A stretch of 39,508 bases of DNA. Origin: Kineosporia sp. A_224 (GTDB lineage Bacteria; Actinomycetota; Actinomycetes; Actinomycetales; Kineosporiaceae). The notes under the pieces were generated by a model. It ran no database searches. It was not told the DNA's origin and saw only the letters and a list, made by a program, of their open reading frames with translations. The translations under genes and the position numbers were made by a program. How positions within the stretch are numbered: position 1 is the first letter of the stretch; the number at the start of each line of letters is the position of its first letter. Shown piece by piece: positions 9,299 to 16,699 of the stretch. Location: positions 17,649-57,156 of the forward strand of contig NZ_MWLN01000167.1 in assembly GCF_002198655.1 (NCBI RefSeq), read 5' to 3'.

Positions 9299-9317
9299 AC
9301 GACAGCGGCCGGGTGCC

Positions 9318-9346
9318 GGCCCTCCTCCGCGCGGGGGAGGAGGGCC
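9318..9346 (-). terminator. Hairpin terminator after the 1016-residue secreted protein gene
   Basis: A perfect 11-bp stem, GGCCCTCCTCC (9318-9328) and GGAGGAGGGCC (9336-9346), with a 7-base loop, 14 bases beyond the stop codon at 9360. There is no T tract, as is common for very GC-rich actinobacterial terminators. Confidence 0.7.
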
Positions 9347-9359
9347 ACCGCACCAGGTG

Positions 9360-12300
9360 TCAGAACGTGTCTGAGACGGTGAACGTCACTTTCGCCTTGC
9401 CGATGCTGTCCGTCTGCGGGTCGACGACCAGCTGCCAGGTGCCGTCGAAGAACAGGGGCGCGCCGAAGGTCCCCGAACTGTCACCCGCGGGGATCTCGAT
9501 GCTCTGCCAGGGGCTCCCGAAAGGCGTCATGAGTGTGAGCTGGGCTCCCGCGAAGCGGGAGCCGGTCACCGTGTAGTGCACGAACTTGTCCGTTCCGTCC
9601 GCCGTGACCTCGAAGGGCAGCACCACATTCTGCACCGGCTGCTTGACCTCGACGTTGGTCGTACGCCCCAGCCTGCCCGGCTGCACCTGGTCCGTGGCGG
9701 TCCAGACGGTGAGGGTTGCGCGGCCCGTCGCCGGCCCCTCCGCGTCGAGGACGAGGCTCCATCGGCCGCCCGTGTCAGCCACCAGAGGCATCTCGAGGAA
9801 GGACGTCGAGCTGATGTTGTCGAACCATGCGAGGGAGCCGTCGGGCCGCAGCAGCCGGGCCTGGACGGTGCTTCCGGTCGACGTCGAGACCGTCGGGAAG
9901 GCGGCGCCGATCCGCTGGCCCGCACGGACCTGGAAGCGGAACACCGGGTTCTGTCCCTTGGTGAAGGTCGACGTCACGCGCGCGCTGATGTCGATCGTCC
10001 GGACCGGGTCGGTGGTCAGCCCGACGGTGAGGGCCACGGTACCTACGTCGGTCCCGGTGGGATCGAGCTCCAGGGTCCACGTTCCGGAGGAGGGCAGGAC
10101 CCCGAGCTCCACGTAAGGGACGTCTAAGAACGACGAGTCGTCGGCGATGACGAGCCCGGTCTCCGAGATCATCCGCATCCTGGTGCCGACCGTGCGCGCC
10201 GACACCTCGACGAGCACACGCTGTCCCGCGGTGCCCCGGAAGGTCAGGCGGCGCACGTCACCTGCCCTGTCGAACGTCACGGTCTGCTGCCTGCCGACGG
10301 TCAGCGCGGATGTGAGGGTGCGAGGTGCCAGGCGTGTGAGGGTGAGTGACCCCGTGGTGTCCCCGAAGGGGTCCACGAGGATCGTCCAGGTGCCCGCGAC
10401 GTCGAGCGGGTCGGCGCCCTCGATCCAGGCCTCGCCACTGCCGAAGCTCGAGACGACACCGCCGGCGAACAGGCTCCCGTCCGGGCGGACGACGAACACT
10501 TCGGCCGCCGGGTTCTGCGACGAGACGAAGGCGACGTCGGACACGGTGAGCGCGACCCTGTCGCCGATCGCCCCGTCGAAGGTGTAGCGGGCGAGCGCAC
10601 CGCGCTCGTCGACGGTCACTGTCGTGGGAACCCCTACGGCGATCGGGCCCCCGCCTGCAGCGGGCTCACCGACCTTGAGGTGCACGGTCCCGGTGGCGAG
10701 CCCGTTGCCGTCGACGACGATCTTGAGGGCAGGTCCTGAACCGTCCCCCGTGATCTCGAGGAAGGCGGCACCCCCGGGCTGGACGTCGCGCTGGTCGACG
10801 CCGCCGTCACCGACCTGGAACGAGAGCCTTGCGGCAGGTTCACCGGCGGGAGCACCGCTGAGCGTCTCGTCGGTCACGGTCGCCACGATCTTCTGCCCGA
10901 CGGCCAGGGGCACCAGCACGGCCTGGTTCTGACCGACCTCGCCGATGGTGAGGTCGGCCTCGAACGGCAGCGGGGCGTCCTGCGTCACGGTCGTGGCGCG
11001 GACGGCCCGGAGGTCCACGGACAGCCCGGAGCCCGAGGGCTCCGTGAGCACGATGTCGAACAGACCGGAGGTGAGACTGGAGAAGGACGTCGACGTCCCG
11101 GCCGTACTGCTCAGCGTCGCATCGGCGTAGCGCTCGCCGAAGGAGGACTCGACCTTGACCGGGGAGGCGGTCACGGAAGGGTCACCGTACGATGCCGGCC
11201 CGAAGTACAGCTCGACGGGGCTCTGCGCCTCGACGGCGACGGAGTACCTGACCGAGGTCTGTCCGGGGGCCAGCGCCAAGGACGTCGTCGCGCCGAGCGT
11301 GACAGGTGTCGCCGTTCCGGGGTCGAGCCGCACCCGAACCCCCATGAAGCCTGTGGTCTCGCCGTCGTTGACCAGCCTGAGAGTCGCGCCCACATCGGGC
11401 ACGGAGAACTCCGGCACGGTGAACGTCTGGCGCCCGGAGCGGACCGTGCCGACGACAACGGTGGGCGAGCCAGGCACGTCGAGCTCCAGGCTCAGAGCCC
11501 CGGGCGTGCCGTCGGGGTGCTGGAGCGAGGCGTCGAGCACGTGCACGAGGGTGTCTGCACCGGTCCGCGTCTCCAGGAAGAACGTCGGCTCGTCCTGTGG
11601 CTGGCTGATCGAGAGCTGAGTGGCGTCTGGTGCCCCGTACTCGATCACGCCGGTCCCTCGGGGCACGGCGTTGATGCGTACCTGCAGTGATCCGGTGTGG
11701 TCGAAGGTCGGGTCGACGACGACGGTCATCGGCTGGTCAGCCGGCATCTGTCCCACGAAGTGCCCAGGTGAGACCTCCGTGAGGTCCGATCCGACCACGT
11801 CGAGCAGGGTCACCCGGAGCTTCGGGAGGGTTCCGACGGGGAGCTGCGCGGTGAGGTTCTCCTGCGTGACGAAGACCGACACCTGGTAGTAGTCCCCCGG
11901 CACCGTGAGCCGGGCCCGCTGCCCGGGCGCGGTGAACGCGAGCCCGACGAGCTCGCCGAGCCGGACGGTCTGCACGGTGTCGACCGAGTAGTGGAGGGTG
12001 AAGGTCATGGCGCGGGTCGGCGCCGTCACGGAGCAGCCGCAGCTCAGCCGTAGCTCGGCAGGCTGTTCCGTCGTCGGGTCGGGATACGGCGTGAACTCGA
12101 CGATCCGCTCGAGCGGACGGCTCTCGGAGACAGTGTTGCCACTACGAGCCTCGGGGTTGTTCGCGAAGAACAGGTTCGCGTTCACGGTGAGCCCGGGATC
12201 CATCGAGGACACCGTGATCGTCGGTCGCGCTCCGGCCGGCACCGCCAGCGTGTAGACGACGACCGACTCCCCGGGCAGGGTCGTCGTGGTCGTCACATCG

Positions 12301-12410
12301 GCCACCAGGGCGCCGCCGTTGATCTCCGCCGCCTGCGCAGGGATCGGAACGAGCGCCACCGAGGTCGCGGCGAGGGCCGCGCCGAGGAGCAGGGCAAGAC
12401 GACGGCGCAC
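9360..12410 (-). CDS. Large secreted beta-repeat protein of unknown function
   Basis: 1016 residues starting at GTG 12410 (GGGGGA just upstream) with a clear signal peptide (RRRLALLLGAALAATSVALVPIPAQA). I see no cell-wall anchor, enzyme motif or membrane helix. The body is Thr/Val/Gly-rich, predicted all-beta. It has at least six spaced copies of a motif like WTILVDPFGDTTGSLTLT: MTVVVDPTFDHTGSLQVRI, LKIVVDGNGLATGTVHLKV, WTLELDPTGTDVGTVALTV, WSLVLDAEGPATGRATLTV and WQLVVDPQTDSIGKAKVTF are the others. This resembles pre-peptidase C-terminal (PPC)-like jelly-roll modules. Codon use is looser than in neighbours; around 11620-11710 codons GGA, TCA, GTA, CGA, GCA, CCA and ACT occur close together. 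That may mean later acquisition. Possible roles are surface adhesion or matrix; none is shown. Confidence 0.75.
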   Translation of the reverse strand: MRRRLALLLGAALAATSVALVPIPAQAAEINGGALVADVTTTTTLPGESVVVYTLAVPAGARPTITVSSMDPGLTVNANLFFANNPEARSGNTVSESRPLERIVEFTPYPDPTTEQPAELRLSCGCSVTAPTRAMTFTLHYSVDTVQTVRLGELVGLAFTAPGQRARLTVPGDYYQVSVFVTQENLTAQLPVGTLPKLRVTLLDVVGSDLTEVSPGHFVGQMPADQPMTVVVDPTFDHTGSLQVRINAVPRGTGVIEYGAPDATQLSISQPQDEPTFFLETRTGADTLVHVLDASLQHPDGTPGALSLELDVPGSPTVVVGTVRSGRQTFTVPEFSVPDVGATLRLVNDGETTGFMGVRVRLDPGTATPVTLGATTSLALAPGQTSVRYSVAVEAQSPVELYFGPASYGDPSVTASPVKVESSFGERYADATLSSTAGTSTSFSSLTSGLFDIVLTEPSGSGLSVDLRAVRATTVTQDAPLPFEADLTIGEVGQNQAVLVPLAVGQKIVATVTDETLSGAPAGEPAARLSFQVGDGGVDQRDVQPGGAAFLEITGDGSGPALKIVVDGNGLATGTVHLKVGEPAAGGGPIAVGVPTTVTVDERGALARYTFDGAIGDRVALTVSDVAFVSSQNPAAEVFVVRPDGSLFAGGVVSSFGSGEAWIEGADPLDVAGTWTILVDPFGDTTGSLTLTRLAPRTLTSALTVGRQQTVTFDRAGDVRRLTFRGTAGQRVLVEVSARTVGTRMRMISETGLVIADDSSFLDVPYVELGVLPSSGTWTLELDPTGTDVGTVALTVGLTTDPVRTIDISARVTSTFTKGQNPVFRFQVRAGQRIGAAFPTVSTSTGSTVQARLLRPDGSLAWFDNISSTSFLEMPLVADTGGRWSLVLDAEGPATGRATLTVWTATDQVQPGRLGRTTNVEVKQPVQNVVLPFEVTADGTDKFVHYTVTGSRFAGAQLTLMTPFGSPWQSIEIPAGDSSGTFGAPLFFDGTWQLVVDPQTDSIGKAKVTFTVSDTF

Positions 12411-12714
12411 GTGTCCCCCAACCGTCCGTCGCGGCGTCGCGGCGGAGCGTCCGGCGACGCCCCGTGCGTCGCGTGACCGCGCATCCTCCGGCAGTCACGC
12501 CCGCGCGACAACAGAACCGGAGATCGCCTAACGTGGTGCAACGACCGCTGCGCAGAGCGTGCTGGACGCATCGGACAAATCCGGTGCACGAGGCAGCGGG
12601 TAGTCTGGAAAGCCCCATCCCCGTCGACGGTCCGGGCGCACCGAGAAGCGTCCTGCGCATGACGACACTGCTCCAGAGACCCACCTCCCGGGACGGAGAC
12701 GGCGTCCCGGCCCG
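12411..12714. other. Divergent intergenic region (304 bp)
   Basis: Separates the minus-strand secreted protein from the plus-strand RNA methyltransferase and is clearly richer in A/T than the flanking genes. Possible plus-strand -10 boxes are TAACGT at 12529-12534 and TAGTCT at 12601-12606; the latter would give a leader of about 100 bases. I see no convincing small ORF, tRNA or long repeat in it. Confidence 0.4.
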
Positions 12715-13230
12715 ATGACGGCCACGGCGCGTACCCGCAAGGAACTGATGCGGTCCCGGCGGGGCCGGGCCCATGGCTGCTGGGACCACCTGTTCGCTGC
12801 GGTGCTGTGGCCGCAGCACGGCGCCAACCTGGGCACCCTGCTGCGTACGTGCGACGCCGTCGGTGCCTGCCTCGTCGTCCCGCGGCGCCCGTGGGTCGAG
12901 GAGGCCGTCGCCCGGGGGAACACCCTGCGCCACCACTCGTGCGTCCACCGCTTGCGGGGCGATCCGGTCGGATGGCTTGCCGCGCAACGGGTCGTGGGAT
13001 CCCGGGTGGTCGGTGTCGAGCTCGCCGAGCCGGCGGTCCGGCTCGCGGACCTGCCGCCCGCGCGGGAGCGGACCGTCATGGTCCTCGGTCACGAGAGCAC
13101 GGGCATCCCCCAGGAGGGGCTCGACCTGCTCGACGTCGCCGTCGAGATCCCCATGCTGGGCACCGGCCACAGCCTCAACGTCGCCGTGGCCGGTTCGCTC
13201 GTGCTGTACCGTCTCGCCGGGCTCGTGTGA
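12715..13230 (+). CDS. SpoU/TrmH-family (SPOUT) RNA methyltransferase
   Basis: 171 residues, the size of a bare SPOUT domain without a substrate-binding extension. It transfers a methyl group from S-adenosylmethionine to the 2'-OH of a tRNA or rRNA ribose. Motif 1 is HGANLGTLLRTCDAVG with N38 and catalytic-type R44. Motif 2 is MVLGHESTGIPQEGLD, and motif 3, which forms the trefoil knot, is IPMLGTGHSLNVAVAGSLVLYRL. These fix the family but not the target nucleotide. ATG 12715 is the only good start. The GTGA at its end could also open the carbonic anhydrase frame, but a later start is preferred there. Confidence 0.9.
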   Translation: MTATARTRKELMRSRRGRAHGCWDHLFAAVLWPQHGANLGTLLRTCDAVGACLVVPRRPWVEEAVARGNTLRHHSCVHRLRGDPVGWLAAQRVVGSRVVGVELAEPAVRLADLPPARERTVMVLGHESTGIPQEGLDLLDVAVEIPMLGTGHSLNVAVAGSLVLYRLAGLV

Positions 13231-13268
13231 GCGGGACCGAAGGCCGCGGTCGGCCGGTGCTGCGTGGC

Positions 13269-13274
13269 TACCGT
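13269..13274 (+). promoter_or_regulatory. Candidate -10 box TACCGT of the carbonic anhydrase gene
   Basis: TACCGT with 6 bases to ATG 13281, the spacing repeated at other genes in this window. It supports a leaderless start and the shorter carbonic anhydrase. Confidence 0.45.
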
Positions 13275-13280
13275 TGTGCA

Positions 13281-13970
13281 ATGCCTGACCGAGGTGCAGT
13301 GCCCGATCGCGACGACAGCGTCCGCCTCGGCCCGGACGAGGCGCTGCTTCGGCTCGTCGAGGGCAACCGCCGGTTCGTGGCCGACGAGGCCGAGCACCCC
13401 GACCAGACCGTGTCCCGGCGGGCCTTCCTCGGGGGCAGCCAGCACCCCTTCGCGGCCGTCTTCTCCTGCGCCGACTCCCGGGTCCCGCCGGAGATCGTCT
13501 TCGACGCGGGGCTCGGTGACCTGTTCGTCGTCCGCTCCGCCGGCCACGTCCTCGACCACGCGATCCTCGGCACGCTCGAGTTCGGCGTCGACCAGCTGGG
13601 CTGCCCGCTGCTCGTCGTCCTGGGGCACACCGGGTGCGGCGCGGTCCGGGCGACGTTCCAGGTGGTGTCCCGGCACACCGGCGCGTCCGGCACGGACATC
13701 GACACGCTCGTCGAGGCGATCACGCCCGCCGTCGTCGACGCCGGCCGGGACGGCGTGGACGACGCGCACCTCGTGGACGCCGCGGTGCGGCACAACGTCG
13801 AGCGCGTGGTCGCCGGCGTGGTCGCCGCCCCGCTCGTGGCACCGGCCGTCGCGCGTGGCGCAGTGCTCGTCGTCGGTGCCGTGTACGACCTGTCGACCGG
13901 GGTCGTCGAGCTCGTCGTCACCCCGCGATCGGGGACGTCGCCGCTGGTCACCCCGCGGATGGCCACCTAG
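13281..13970 (+). CDS. Beta-class carbonic anhydrase
   Basis: 229 residues; interconverts CO2 and bicarbonate using a zinc ion held by two Cys and one His. Zinc ligands and catalytic dyad are visible: C63, D65 and R67 in FSCADSRVPPEIVFD, and H116 and C119 in LGHTGCGAV. N-terminal LRLVEGNRRFV is the usual family opening. ATG 13281 follows TACCGT by 6 bases; an in-frame GTG at 13227 overlapping the previous stop would add 18 residues with no resemblance to the family. The C-terminal strand GAVYDLSTGVVELV is complete. Confidence 0.93.
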   Translation: MPDRGAVPDRDDSVRLGPDEALLRLVEGNRRFVADEAEHPDQTVSRRAFLGGSQHPFAAVFSCADSRVPPEIVFDAGLGDLFVVRSAGHVLDHAILGTLEFGVDQLGCPLLVVLGHTGCGAVRATFQVVSRHTGASGTDIDTLVEAITPAVVDAGRDGVDDAHLVDAAVRHNVERVVAGVVAAPLVAPAVARGAVLVVGAVYDLSTGVVELVVTPRSGTSPLVTPRMAT

Positions 13971-14036
13971 AACTGCCGCCTGCGGGATCCGTTGCCACCC
14001 TTGACGGGTGTGTGGTGGCGGACCAGGAGGAGCGTG

Positions 14037-16166
14037 GTGAGCAGCACGGTCGACAGCACGAGGCCCGTGCCTGCTGGCGCGGCGTACGGTCCTCCGCTGG
14101 TCGAGCTCGACGCCCCCGCCGCGGTGCTGCTCGTCGAGCTCGCCTCGCGCAGCGTCGTCCACGCCAACGACGTCGCGGAGCAGCTCGCGCCGGGCGTCGG
14201 GCTCCCGGCCGGCATCGACGCCTGGGGCGACGCCGCCGACCTGCGCGACCTCGACGGCGCGGAGCTCACCGACACGGCGCACCCGCTCTCGCTCCTCACC
14301 GGTGGGCGTCCCGTCGCCGGGCAGGCCGTCACCGCGGCCCGGCTGTCGAAGCTCGGACGGCGGCGCGCACCGCTGTGGGTGGTCGGCCTGCCGCTCAGCG
14401 GCGACCGGCTCGCCGGGTTCGGCCTCGTCGTCCTGCTCCCGCTGCGCCGTCGCGACCAGGCCGACGAGGTCGTCCGCCGCGCGGAGATCCACCTGCGGGA
14501 GCGCGCCCTCGTCGCGACCGGGGTCACGTTCACCATCGCCGACGCCCAGGCCCCCGACAGCCCGCTGCTGTGGGTGAACCCGGCGTTCACGACCGTCACG
14601 GGCTACACCTCCGAGGAGGTCGTCGGCCGCAACTGCCGCTTCCTCCAGGGGCCGGGCACCGACCCGTCGGCGCGCGCGCAGCTGCGGGAGGCGCTCGCGG
14701 CCGGGCAGTCGGTCACGACGACGATCCTCAACTACCGCAAGGACGGCAGCGCGTTCTGGAACCTCGTCGCGATCAACCCCGTGCACGACGACGCCGGCAC
14801 GCTCACCCACTTCGTGGGCATCCAGTCCGACGTCACGGCCCGGGTCACGGCGGACGCCGAGCGGGACAGGGCGCTCGCCGCGGAGCAGGCCGCCCGGGCG
14901 GACGCCGTCCGGGCGCAGGAGCAGCTCGCGCTCCTCGCCGGCGCGAGCGCCCGGCTCGCGTCGACGCTCGACGAGCGGACGTCGCTCGAGCACCTGCTGG
15001 CGCTCGCCGTGCCCGGCCTGGCGGACTGGGCCATGGTGACGACCTTCGACGACGCGGGCGGCATAGGTGAGCTCGTCGCGCGGCACCGCGACGGCCGCGA
15101 GGGCGACGTCACCGAGCTGACGAAGCGCGCCCGGCACGGGCTCACCGACCGGGCGCCGATGTTCCAGCAGCACCGCGGGGCGCGCGCGTGGCGGGTGGAC
15201 CGCTACGCCACGAGCCCGCAGCGGGCCGGCTACTCCGACGACCCGGAGCTGCTCGCCCTGAGCGAGAGCCTCGGCCTGCAGTCGGTGATGTTCGTGCCGC
15301 TGCCCGGCCGCCGGTCCGTCCTCGGGTCGATGGTCCTCGCCCGTGGCGAGGGCCGGGAGCCGTTCACCGGCACCGAGCTCGCCGTCGCCGAGGACCTCGG
15401 CCGCCGGGCCGGCCTGACCCTGGACAACGTCCGGCTCTACGAGGCCGAGCACCACATCGCGGAGACCCTGCAGCGCAGCCTGCTGCCCGAGCTGCCCGCC
15501 GTCGACGGGCTGGAGTTCGTCGGCCGCTACCGGGCCGGTGCCGAGATCGCCGAGGTCGGCGGGGACTTCTACGACGTCGTCCCGCTCACCGACGGGACCG
15601 TCGGCGTCTGCGTCGGCGACGTCGTCGGGCACGACCTCGCCGCGGCCGCGGCGATGGGCCACCTGCGCGGTCTGCTCCGGGCGTGCGCCTGGGACGCCGC
15701 GGACGCCGGCCGGGACTGCGCCGACGTCGTCGCCCGCGTGGACCGGATGGTGCAGGGCCTGCACACCGTGCCGATGGCGACGCTCGTCTACGCCACGCTC
15801 GGGCCGCCGACGGGGACGGACGGCGCGTGGACGCTCGCGTACTCCAGCGCCGGGCACCCCCCGATGCTGCTGCGGCACCCTGACGGCCGGGTCGAGACGC
15901 TGGACGCCGCGAACGGGCTGCTGCTCGGCGTCGAGGCGTGGAAGCGTTCGGTCGCAACGGTTCCGGTGCCGGCCGGGTCGCTGCTGCTGGCCTACACGGA
16001 CGGCCTCGTCGAGCGGCGCGGCGAGGACATCTCGCACGGCCTCGACCGGGTCCGCGACGTCCTCGCCGCGGCCCGGCCGGGAGAGCCCGGGCGGCTGTGC
16101 GACAGGTTGCTCGCGGAGAACCCGACGGACGACGACACGGCGGTGCTGGCGATCCAGGTCGGCTGA
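14037..16166 (+). CDS. LOV blue-light receptor fused to GAF and SpoIIE/PP2C phosphatase
   Basis: 709 residues. GTG 14037 lies 6 bases after AGGAGG. Domains: a degenerate PAS-like region (~20-135); a LOV domain (~150-268); a short coiled linker (270-300); GAF (~305-465); and a SpoIIE-type phosphatase (~490-709). The LOV core has GRNCRFLQ with adduct-forming C200 and the flavin contacts N199, R201, Q204, N232 (NYRKDGSAFWN), N242 and Q263 (GIQ), so it should bind FMN and form a photo-adduct. The phosphatase keeps its metal aspartates: D510 (VGGDFYD), D528 (GDVVGHD), D655 (YTDGLVE) and D699 (DDDTAVL). Such enzymes usually dephosphorylate STAS anti-sigma antagonists; no partner gene lies here. bldC follows convergently. 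Confidence 0.93.
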   Translation: MSSTVDSTRPVPAGAAYGPPLVELDAPAAVLLVELASRSVVHANDVAEQLAPGVGLPAGIDAWGDAADLRDLDGAELTDTAHPLSLLTGGRPVAGQAVTAARLSKLGRRRAPLWVVGLPLSGDRLAGFGLVVLLPLRRRDQADEVVRRAEIHLRERALVATGVTFTIADAQAPDSPLLWVNPAFTTVTGYTSEEVVGRNCRFLQGPGTDPSARAQLREALAAGQSVTTTILNYRKDGSAFWNLVAINPVHDDAGTLTHFVGIQSDVTARVTADAERDRALAAEQAARADAVRAQEQLALLAGASARLASTLDERTSLEHLLALAVPGLADWAMVTTFDDAGGIGELVARHRDGREGDVTELTKRARHGLTDRAPMFQQHRGARAWRVDRYATSPQRAGYSDDPELLALSESLGLQSVMFVPLPGRRSVLGSMVLARGEGREPFTGTELAVAEDLGRRAGLTLDNVRLYEAEHHIAETLQRSLLPELPAVDGLEFVGRYRAGAEIAEVGGDFYDVVPLTDGTVGVCVGDVVGHDLAAAAAMGHLRGLLRACAWDAADAGRDCADVVARVDRMVQGLHTVPMATLVYATLGPPTGTDGAWTLAYSSAGHPPMLLRHPDGRVETLDAANGLLLGVEAWKRSVATVPVPAGSLLLAYTDGLVERRGEDISHGLDRVRDVLAAARPGEPGRLCDRLLAENPTDDDTAVLAIQVG

Positions 16167-16172
16167 CGTGGA

Positions 16173-16201
16173 CCACCGGCCCGGGCCCGTTCACCCGGTG
16201 G
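16173..16201. terminator. Possible bidirectional terminator between the LOV phosphatase gene and bldC
   Basis: CCACCGG (16173-16179) pairs with CCGGTGG (16195-16201) over a 15-base GC-rich loop. A second pairing, GGCGTC (16201-16206) with GACGCC (16229-16234), lies next to it. It sits between two convergent stops and has no T tract. Confidence 0.35.
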
Positions 16202-16236
16202 GCGTCACCCGGCGCTGGTCACCTGCGGACGCCGGG

Positions 16237-16449
16237 TCAGTCGGCGGAGCCGCGCTGCTGCGGCATCCGGTTGAGCAGCTTGTGCACCTGGTCCGCCGGG
16301 TAGCGGCGGTGACCGCCGAGCGTGCGGACCGGCTGGAGCAGGCCGGTGCGGGCCCAGCGGGTCACGGTCTTCGGGTCGACGCCGAACATCGCCGCCACCT
16401 CGGCCGGCGTGAGGAGAGCTGGAGGTCGGTCCTGCTGCTGGCTCGCCAT
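16237..16449 (-). CDS. bldC: BldC-type MerR-like DNA-binding regulator
   Basis: 70 residues, about the same length as Streptomyces BldC and very close to it in the winged-helix core LLTPAEVAAMFGVDPKTVTRW and in RTLGGHRRY, ending PQQR. BldC binds DNA as head-to-tail oligomers on direct repeats and times the switch from vegetative growth to development in Streptomyces; in a non-sporulating relative the role is uncertain. ATG 16449 is selected because AGAGGA lies 8 bases upstream; an in-frame ATG at 16470 would lengthen the N-terminus without support. The promoter side is an AT-rich stretch with repeated motifs (16490-16620), which could be autoregulatory. Confidence 0.9.
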   Translation of the reverse strand: MASQQQDRPPALLTPAEVAAMFGVDPKTVTRWARTGLLQPVRTLGGHRRYPADQVHKLLNRMPQQRGSAD

Positions 16450-16489
16450 GACGTGGGTCCTCTCGTCCACCGGCCGTCGCGACGATGTC

Positions 16490-16620
16490 CGGCTGGGTAT
16501 CTTGAGGTTAGATGACCTATTTGTGATCTAAACGTGCTTAGCGGTGAAAGGTATATCACAACGGGCGAACGGTCGAGATTCGGCGACAGGTGGTACATCA
16601 CTACCCAGCAGAGAGTAACT
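16490..16620. promoter_or_regulatory. AT-rich control region between bldC and the MFS gene, with a repeated ATCACAA-type motif
   Basis: The most AT-rich stretch of the window. GGTATATCACAAC (16550-16562) and GGTACATCACTAC (16592-16604) are direct repeats 42 bp apart. GTTTAGATCACAA lies on the minus strand at 16521-16533. TTAGAT and ATCTAA form an inverted repeat flanking GACCTATTTGTG. The bldC promoter must be here. BldC itself recognises AT-rich direct repeats, so autoregulation is plausible but unproven. Confidence 0.55.
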
Positions 16621-16684
16621 GACCATGGGCTCGCCGGGCAGCGGCCGGCCCGAAAATGTGCGAGACAGCAGCCGTCGCCGGGCC

Positions 16685-16690
16685 TAGCGT
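16685..16690 (+). promoter_or_regulatory. Candidate -10 box TAGCGT of the MFS gene
   Basis: TAGCGT with 9 bases to GTG 16700 and no purine-rich ribosome-binding site between, suggesting a leaderless message. Confidence 0.4.
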
Positions 16691-16699
16691 CCTGACCTC

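Noticed and set aside
13994-14019. Hairpin GCCACC...GGTGGC with inner CACCC/GGGTG before the LOV phosphatase gene, considered as an attenuator or riboswitch
   Set aside because: The two pairings are short, there is no recognisable aptamer, and they could arise by chance at this GC content.
13089-16037. 982-codon open frame on the minus strand opposite carbonic anhydrase and the LOV phosphatase
   Set aside because: It is an antisense shadow caused by high GC: Arg/Ala/Gly-rich, without recognisable domains, while the plus strand carries complete conserved domains.
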